From Natronosporangium sp035305625 (lineage in GTDB: Bacteria > Actinomycetota > Actinomycetes > Mycobacteriales > Micromonosporaceae), in contig CAWEKD010000004.1 of NCBI GenBank assembly GCA_963809545.1, forward strand, positions 1-64,000: 64,000 bases of DNA, given 5' to 3'. The stretch's first letter is position 1; every line of letters starts with the position of its first letter. Below, piece after piece: positions 58,700 through 64,000 of the stretch. Both the position numbers and the translations under genes were made by a program. The notes below the pieces were generated by a model that made no database searches, had not been told where the DNA came from, and saw nothing but the letters and a program-made list of their open reading frames with translations.

Positions 58700-59422
58700 G
58701 GTCGCGCTTCGGTGAACTTCCGTCAGCGCGCCTCAGCTACGGCTGGATGGGCCGCGGCCCCGACTACCAGGCGTCTTTTCTCGGCCCCCTCGGCGCGAAC
58801 GCTGACTTCTACGAACCGTTCGCGGACAACGCGCGGCGCTGGTGCGCCGAGTCGCAGCAGAAGGTTTTGTACTGGAACCACGCCATCGTCCACCCGCCCG
58901 TCGACCGGCGCCGGCCACCGGAGCAAGTCGCCGACGTGTTCGTCCATGTGGAGCGGGAAACCGATGCCGGGTTGGTGGTCAGCGGCGCGAAGGTGGTGGC
59001 CACCGGGTCCGCGCTCACCCACTACAACTTCATCGCCCACTACGGCATCCCCATCAAGAAAAAAGAGTTCGCGCTCGTGCACTGTGCCCATGAACGCTCC
59101 GGGGGTGAGGCTGATCTGCCGGCCCTCCTACAGCGCGATGGCCGCGACCATCGGCACACCGTTTGACTATCCTCTGTCGTCCCGCCTGGATGAGAACGAC
59201 ACGATTTTGGTGCTGGACCAGGTGCTCATCCCGTGGGAGAACGTCTTCATCTACGGTGACCTGGCCAAAGCGCACTTGTTCACCGGCCAGTCTGGGTTCA
59301 CCGAGCGGTTCACGTTCCACGGTTGCACCCGGCTGGCGGTGAAGCTGGAGTTCATTGCGGGCCTGTTAGCCAAGGCGTTGGAGACCACCGTTGCGCGGAG
59401 GGTGGTGATGGTCGCGGGCTGA
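58700..59422 (+). pseudogene. Fragment of an HpaB/PvcC-family flavin hydroxylase
   Basis: SYGWMGRGPDYQASFLGPLG, VVSGAKVVATGSALTHYN and IKKKEFALVHCA (frame starting 58747) continue in another frame as GVRLICRPSYSAM, FDYPLSSRLDENDTILVLDQVLIPWENVFIY and LAVKLEFIAGLL. Both parts belong to 4-hydroxyphenylacetate 3-monooxygenase-type enzymes. It lacks the first 90 or so residues, has a frameshift near 59085, and is cut off in the helical C-terminal domain by the IS66 element. Confidence 0.85.
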
Positions 59423-60600
59423 GTGAGCGGGGGCGGTGGGGCGGCTGTCTGGTGTGGTTTGATCTTGCGGTGGCTGGGCTGGAGGAAGTTGTCTCGTGAG
59501 GACCTGGTCGCGCTGGTCCGGGCACAGGCCGAGCGGATCGCTGAGCTGGAGGAAGCGAACAAGGAGCTGGCGGGCAGGCTGGCCCGGTTGGAGCATCTGC
59601 TGTCGCGGAACTCGGGTAACTCGTCCATGCCGCCTTCGCGTGATGACGATCCGGGCCGCAGCGCGGCGAAGCTGAAACGGTCTGGTGGTGGGGGTTCGAA
59701 GCGGTCGCGGGGCAAGCAGCCTGGGGCGCCCGGGTCGAATCTGGCCTGGCGGGAGGTGCCTGATGAGCGGGTCGACCGGTTCCCACAAGGCCGCTGCGGG
59801 TGTGGCGCGGAGTTGGCGCAGGGGCGGGCTCTGGGGATTGTCGACCGGTACCAGCAGCATGAGATCCCGTCGGTGGCGGTGGAGGTCACCCAGTATGACC
59901 AGCCTGCGGTGGCCTGTGGCTGCGGACAGGTGCACACCGCGGCCCGGCCTGATGGTGCCCGGGGTGGGCCGGTGGGCTACGGGCCGAGCTTACAGGCGCT
60001 GGCGGTGTATCTGCTGGTGGCCTGCACGCAGCGGTACACCCACTACTTACTGGGCGGGCGGGACCTGGAAACCTCCAAGAAGATGGCTATCGCCGAGCTG
60101 GCTGACGGGGCGGTGATCGTGCACGACCGCTACCAGAACTATGACGCGGACCCGTTCAAGCACCTTCTGCACCAGCTTTGCACCGCTCACCTTGTTCGTG
60201 ATCTTGAGGCGGCGGTCGAGCTGTACCCCGAGGAGCACTGGCCGACCCAGATCCGCGACGCGCTACGCGGCCTGATCCACGAGGCGAACACCGCCCGCGC
60301 CGCCGGCGCCGACCGGATCAACCCTGAGGTCAAAGACGAGCTGGCGCGACGGTTCCGCCACGGGGTGCTGGTCGGGCTGAAAACCACCAACGAGCACGGC
60401 AACCGGCCCGGCGAACGAAAGACCCGGCTGCTGCTAGAAGAACTACGAGACCGGCCCGACGACGTGCTGCGCTTCACCACCGACCTGCGCGTGCCGCCCA
60501 CCTCGAACCAGGCCGAGCGGGACCTGCGACCGTCCAAGATCCAGCAGAACATCTCCGGCCGGCTCACCAGCGTCGAGCATGGCTCGATATGCGATCAAGG
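59423..60600 (+). pseudogene. Defective IS66-family transposase
   Basis: A leucine-zipper-like N-terminus (AERIAELEEANKELAGRLARLE) and SRNSGNSSMPPSRDDD are typical of IS66, then a degenerate zinc finger (CGCGAEL, ACGCGQVH). After LAVYLLVAC the sequence jumps to YTHYLLGGRDLE, omitting about 60 residues that carry the first catalytic aspartate. HDRYQNYD and TSNQAERDLRPSK (the late glutamate) remain. It ends prematurely after NISGRLTSVEHG. Terminal inverted repeats were not seen. It should be unable to move by itself. Confidence 0.85.
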
Positions 60601-60658
60601 CGGGGTCCTCCCGGTAGGGGTGATCTTTGGCGAGACTTCTTCTACCGGGGTCCCCGCC
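60599..60658. repeat. Long inverted repeat downstream of the IS66 remnant
   Basis: GGCGGGGTCCTCCCGGTAG (60599-60617) and CTACCGGGGTCCCCGCC (60642-60658) are reverse complements apart from two one- to two-base gaps, around a 24-base centre. It starts where the transposase similarity stops, and may be the end of a second mobile element or a transcription stop. Confidence 0.55.
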
Positions 60659-60750
60659 CCATATCCAGCACCGTCTGGTTCGGGCGGTATGCCCGTGCCG
60701 ATCACATTTCACGGTGTCCCTTACTGGGATCACCTCACTCACCTGGTCCG

Positions 60751-60792
60751 CCTGCTGCGCCGATCCTTACTCAGGAGGTGCGGCGCAGCAGG
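60751..60792 (-). terminator. Hairpin overlapping the end of rsmB
   Basis: CCTGCTGCGCCG (60751-60762) pairs perfectly with CGGCGCAGCAGG (60781-60792), an 18-base loop containing the rsmB stop. One arm encodes the last residues LLRR of rsmB. It would end the priA-def-fmt-rsmB transcript before the insertion that separates it from rpe. Confidence 0.6.
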
Positions 60793-62246
60793 GCCAGGAA
60801 CATCGCGTCGGTGCCGTGGCGATGGGGCCACAGCTGCACCATCGGGCCGTCCCCCAGCCCCGGCATCCCGGCCGGCAGCCAGCGCCGGGCGTCCAGCAGC
60901 TCGGTCGACACCTTTGACCGGCGGCGGGCCTCCGCCACCGTCACCACCGTCTCCGCCCGGTGCGGGGAGCAGGTCACGTACGCCACCACCCCACCGGGGC
61001 GGACCGCCTGGAGCGCCGCCACCAGCAGCTCCCGCTGCAGCCGGGTCAGCGCCGGCAGGTCGCTCGGGGTACGTCGCCACCGCACCTCCGGCCGCCGCCG
61101 CAGCGCCCCCAACCCGGTGCAGGGGGCGTCCACCAGCACCCGGTCGAACTGGCCGGCAGGCAGCTCCGGTGAGCCGACGTCCCGACCGTCCGCGGTCACC
61201 ACCGTCACCGGCAACCCCTGCACCGCCTGCGCCAACAGCCGGGCCCGGTGCGGGGCGACCTCCACCGCGGTGACGGTCGCGCCCCGCTGCTGCGCCAGCC
61301 CACCCAGCAGCGCCGCCTTGCCGCCAGGACCGGCGCACAGGTCCAGCCACCGCGGCGTCGCCCCTTCCGACACCGGCGCCTCGGTCAGCGCCACGGTGAC
61401 CAGTTGCGACCCTTCATCTTGGACATGGGCGCGGCCCTGCCCGATCGCCGACAGCCGCCCCGGGGCGCCGCCGGACAGGTACACCGCGTACGGCGAGAAC
61501 ACCCCCGGGGTCCCGCCCACCTCCTCCGCCAGCGTCCCCGCCTCAGCGCGTCCGGGGCGGGCACACAGGTGCACCGGGGCCGGGTCGTTGTTGGCGGCCA
61601 CCGCGGCCGCGGTCTCGGCCAGGTCGCCGCCGAGCGCGTCCTGCAGCGCCCGCACCACCCAGGCCGGGTGGCTGTGGGTGACCGCCAGGTGTCCGACCGG
61701 GTCGGTGTCCACCGCCGGCGCCACCTCCGCCAGCCACTGCTCCAGGGAACGTTCCGCGACCCGGCGCAGCACCGCGTTGATGAACCCGGTGGCGCCGGTG
61801 GCCACCCGCCCGGCCAAGGTCACCGTCTCCGCCACCGCCGCGTGCGGCGGCACCCGGGTGTACAGCAGCTGGTAGACGCCCAACCGCAGTAGGTCCCGGG
61901 CGGGTGGGTCGATCCGGTCCAGGGAGCGGTCGGCGGCCACCTCGATCACCGCGTCCAGGGTGCCGCGGCGGCGCAGCGTGCCGTACACCAGCTCGGTGGT
62001 GAAGGCCGCGTCCCGGCCGGTCAAGTCCGCCTCGGTGATCAGACGAGGCAGGAGCAGGTTGGCGTACGCGTCGTCCCGGTGCACCGCCGCCACCGCCTGG
62101 TAGGCGGTGAAGCGCGCCGGGTCGCTCGGGGGGCGTCGCTCCGGCCGGCCCCGCCGGGCCCGGCGATCCCGCTCCCGACCTCGAGGCTCCGGACGGCCCC
62201 GCCGGGCGGGATCGTTGCGGCGGCCGGAGCGATCCGGCCGGGTCAC
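60771..62246 (-). CDS. rsmB: 16S rRNA (cytosine-967-C5)-methyltransferase
   Basis: A 491-residue RsmB/Sun protein. Residues 50-180 are the NusB-like RNA-binding domain (FTTELVYGTLRRRGTLD, FINAVLRRVAE); the catalytic domain has LDLCAGPGGKAALL (SAM), DAPCTGLGALRRRPEVRWRR and YVTCSPHRAETV, the last two carrying the two catalytic cysteines. A strongly basic low-complexity N-terminus (about 45 residues) precedes it. GTG at 62246 overlaps the fmt stop. Confidence 0.95.
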   Translation of the reverse strand: MTRPDRSGRRNDPARRGRPEPRGRERDRRARRGRPERRPPSDPARFTAYQAVAAVHRDDAYANLLLPRLITEADLTGRDAAFTTELVYGTLRRRGTLDAVIEVAADRSLDRIDPPARDLLRLGVYQLLYTRVPPHAAVAETVTLAGRVATGATGFINAVLRRVAERSLEQWLAEVAPAVDTDPVGHLAVTHSHPAWVVRALQDALGGDLAETAAAVAANNDPAPVHLCARPGRAEAGTLAEEVGGTPGVFSPYAVYLSGGAPGRLSAIGQGRAHVQDEGSQLVTVALTEAPVSEGATPRWLDLCAGPGGKAALLGGLAQQRGATVTAVEVAPHRARLLAQAVQGLPVTVVTADGRDVGSPELPAGQFDRVLVDAPCTGLGALRRRPEVRWRRTPSDLPALTRLQRELLVAALQAVRPGGVVAYVTCSPHRAETVVTVAEARRRSKVSTELLDARRWLPAGMPGLGDGPMVQLWPHRHGTDAMFLALLRRTS

Positions 62247-63169
62247 TCGAACGACTCCCCCGCCTCCGGACGCACCCCGCGTACCCACGCCGTCGCCGGC
62301 ATCGGCTGCTTCCCGGCCGGCGCCACCGTGCCCAGCACCACCGGGTCGGTGGCGGTGCCCACCAGCACCCGGTCGCGCTCGACCCGCAGCTGCCCCGCCG
62401 GCAGCGGATCCACCCCGGCGGCGACGGTCACCGGCCCGAGCTTGAGTCGGGCACCGCGCCAGACCGTCCAGGCCCCCGGCGCCGGGGTGACCGCCCGGAT
62501 CCGTCGGTCCACCGCCACCGCCGGTTCGCTCCACCGCACCCGGGCGTCCTCCGGAGTGATCTTCGGGGCGTAGCTGACCCCGTCGGTCGGCTGCGGCACC
62601 GCCCGGGCGGTGCCGTCCTCGATCGCGTCCAGCACCCGCACCAGCAGGCCGGCGCCGGACTCGGCCAGCCGGCCGAGCAGGTCACCGGCGGTGTCGGTGG
62701 GGCCGACCGGCTCGGTGACGGTGCCGAACACCGGGCCGGTGTCCAGCCCCTCCTCCAGCTGGAACACGCTGGCACCGGTCAGCTCGTCCCCCCGCAGCAC
62801 CGCGTGCTGCACCGGGGCCGCGCCCCGCCACGCCGGCAGCAGCGAGAAGTGCAGGTTCACCCAGCCGTACCGGGGAATCTCCAGTGCGGACGGAGGCACC
62901 AGCGCGCCGTAGGCCACCACCGGCACACAGTCCGGCGCCAGTGCCCGCAGCCGCTGCTGGAACTCCGGCTCCCGGGGGTGGGTCGGGGTGAGCACCTCGA
63001 TCCCCCGCTCGTCCGCCCAGGCCCCGACCGGGGACCGCGTCAGCCGACGCCCCCGACCGGCGGGCGCGTCCGGGCGGGTCACCACCGCCACCAGCTCGTG
63101 CCGGGACTCCGCGATCGCCGCCAGCGACGGCAGCGCCACCTCCGGGGTGCCGGCGAACACCAACCGCAT
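62243..63169 (-). CDS. fmt: Methionyl-tRNA formyltransferase
   Basis: Formylates initiator Met-tRNA. The 308 residues have the formyl-THF domain with NLHFSLLPAWRGAAPVQHAV, LEEGLDTGPVF and ITPEDARVRWSEPA, then a C-terminal OB-fold-like domain. ATG at 63169 lies four bases after the def stop, so def and fmt are coupled; the products act on the same methionine at opposite ends of its use. Confidence 0.97.
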   Translation of the reverse strand: MRLVFAGTPEVALPSLAAIAESRHELVAVVTRPDAPAGRGRRLTRSPVGAWADERGIEVLTPTHPREPEFQQRLRALAPDCVPVVAYGALVPPSALEIPRYGWVNLHFSLLPAWRGAAPVQHAVLRGDELTGASVFQLEEGLDTGPVFGTVTEPVGPTDTAGDLLGRLAESGAGLLVRVLDAIEDGTARAVPQPTDGVSYAPKITPEDARVRWSEPAVAVDRRIRAVTPAPGAWTVWRGARLKLGPVTVAAGVDPLPAGQLRVERDRVLVGTATDPVVLGTVAPAGKQPMPATAWVRGVRPEAGESFE

Positions 63170-63173
63170 CCGC

Positions 63174-63728
63174 TCAGCCCTTCCGGCTGATCGGGCCGGC
63201 GTGGGGGCTGACCTTGATGGTCGGCGGCGCGGCCGGGTCGTACCAGTCGGCCTGGCGGATCTGCCGCATCGCTTCCCGCCGCCGCTCCGGATCCAGTCGG
63301 TCGATGAACAGCACCCCGTCCAGATGGTCGGTCTCGTGCTGCACACACCGGGCCATCAACCCGGTGCCGACCAACTGCACCGGCTCACCGTACATGTTGA
63401 AGCCCTTGGCGACCACGTTCATGCGGCGCTTGGTGTCGATGTAGATCCCGGGGATGGACAGGCACCCTTCCGGCCCGTCCTGCTCCTCTTCGTCCGGGAA
63501 GTCGAGCACCGGGTTGACCAGGTGACCCACCACGTCGTCCACATCGAAGGTGAACACCCGCAGTCCGACGCCGATCTGCGGGGCGGCCAGGCCGGTGCCG
63601 TCCTGGTCGAGCATGGTGTCGGTCAAGTCCTTGACGAGCCGGCGCAGCTCCTTGTCGAAGTCGACGACCGGCTCGGCGGGGGTGCGCAGCACCGGGTCAC
63701 CGAACAAGCGAATCGGCAGGACGGTCAC
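63174..63728 (-). CDS. def: Peptide deformylase
   Basis: Removes the formyl group from new proteins. The 184 residues contain all three motifs: GTGLAAPQIGVG, EGCLSIPG (metal cysteine) and QHETDHLDG (two metal histidines and the catalytic glutamate). GTG at 63728 has GAGGAG just upstream and is preferred to an in-frame GTG at 63740. Confidence 0.97.
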   Translation of the reverse strand: MTVLPIRLFGDPVLRTPAEPVVDFDKELRRLVKDLTDTMLDQDGTGLAAPQIGVGLRVFTFDVDDVVGHLVNPVLDFPDEEEQDGPEGCLSIPGIYIDTKRRMNVVAKGFNMYGEPVQLVGTGLMARCVQHETDHLDGVLFIDRLDPERRREAMRQIRQADWYDPAAPPTIKVSPHAGPISRKG

Positions 63729-63789
63729 AGCTCTCCTCACGTCTGATCCGGGTCAGCGTTCCAGTCTACGGGGCGCCGCGAACCGCCCG

Positions 63790-64000
63790 TCACCACAACT
63801 CCACCGGGTCGATCTGAATCCGGACCGGATCACGGACTTTCCGGGCGCTGCGGACCCCCGCGGCGGCGTGCAGCGCCGCCGCCAACCGGGCCCCGGCGGC
63901 GCGCGGCGCCCGCAGCAGCATCCGCTCCAGCTCCGCCTCCTCCTGCTCCCGCCCCGGCACCGGCACCGGCCCCAGCACCTCGGTGGCTTCGGGCAGGTCG
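63790..64000 (-). CDS. priA: Primosomal protein N' (PriA), C-terminal end only
   Basis: About 70 C-terminal residues of PriA, ending VRDPVRIQIDPVELW, a typical PriA terminus, with the preceding EEAELERMLLRAPRAAGARLA helix. The rest lies beyond the window edge. Its position in front of def-fmt-rsmB supports the call. Actinobacterial PriA often lacks helicase motifs, but that part is not visible. Confidence 0.85.
   Translation of the reverse strand, partial: DLPEATEVLGPVPVPGREQEEAELERMLLRAPRAAGARLAAALHAAAGVRSARKVRDPVRIQIDPVELW

Overview
The window is high-GC DNA from an actinomycete. Gene order suggests a Micromonosporaceae-like organism: argCJBDFRGH, mpg, tyrS and an rRNA operon at one end, and priA-def-fmt-rsmB-rpe-ribD-ribE-ribBA-ribH-hisE-hisG at the other. 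That placement rests on remembered gene order and protein similarity, not on a search.

Layout. Bases 1-5105 hold an rRNA operon on the minus strand (16S, 23S, start of 5S cut by the window edge) with processing stems around 16S and 23S and no tRNA in the spacers. Then come tyrS, a DUF72 protein and mpg. Bases 8458-13691 hold a cassette that looks inserted: a GntR regulator divergent from a flavoprotein, an IlvD/Edd dehydratase and an MHS-type transporter. Copies of an mpg segment lie just outside its far end. Bases 13860-22342 are the complete arginine operon argC-J-B-D-F-R-G-H, each gene overlapping or nearly touching the next, with tandem ARG boxes over the argC promoter.

Bases 22481-42101 are mixed: DUF427, a pentapeptide-repeat protein, a BBE-like flavoprotein, a hydrolase, an unrecognised helical protein, typA, a two-gene ABC exporter, a GH65 enzyme, a broken mgtA, two Nudix proteins, methyltransferases, DUF3592, an amidohydrolase and gnd. 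Bases 42318-49151 hold the translation block pheST, an rRNA methyltransferase, rplT, rpmI and infC, plus a PH-domain protein. Bases 49164-54100 hold hisG, hisE and the riboflavin operon behind an FMN riboswitch. A GGDEF response regulator and rpe follow.

Bases 56116-58677 encode a protein fusing two FHA domains to an ABC exporter. It is followed by an HpaB remnant and a defective IS66 transposase, which together separate rpe from rsmB-fmt-def-priA. The priA end is cut by the window edge.

Two patterns stand out. About eleven net single-base indels fall in five consecutive core genes between 51.78 and 55.65 kb, while core genes elsewhere are intact; most can be repaired by adding or removing one base, so consensus error is more likely than decay. 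Separately, several accessory genes (mgtA, a methyltransferase, a pentapeptide protein, the IS66 transposase) have lost internal segments. The best candidate for an undescribed function is the regulated flavoprotein/dehydratase/transporter cassette at 8458-13691.
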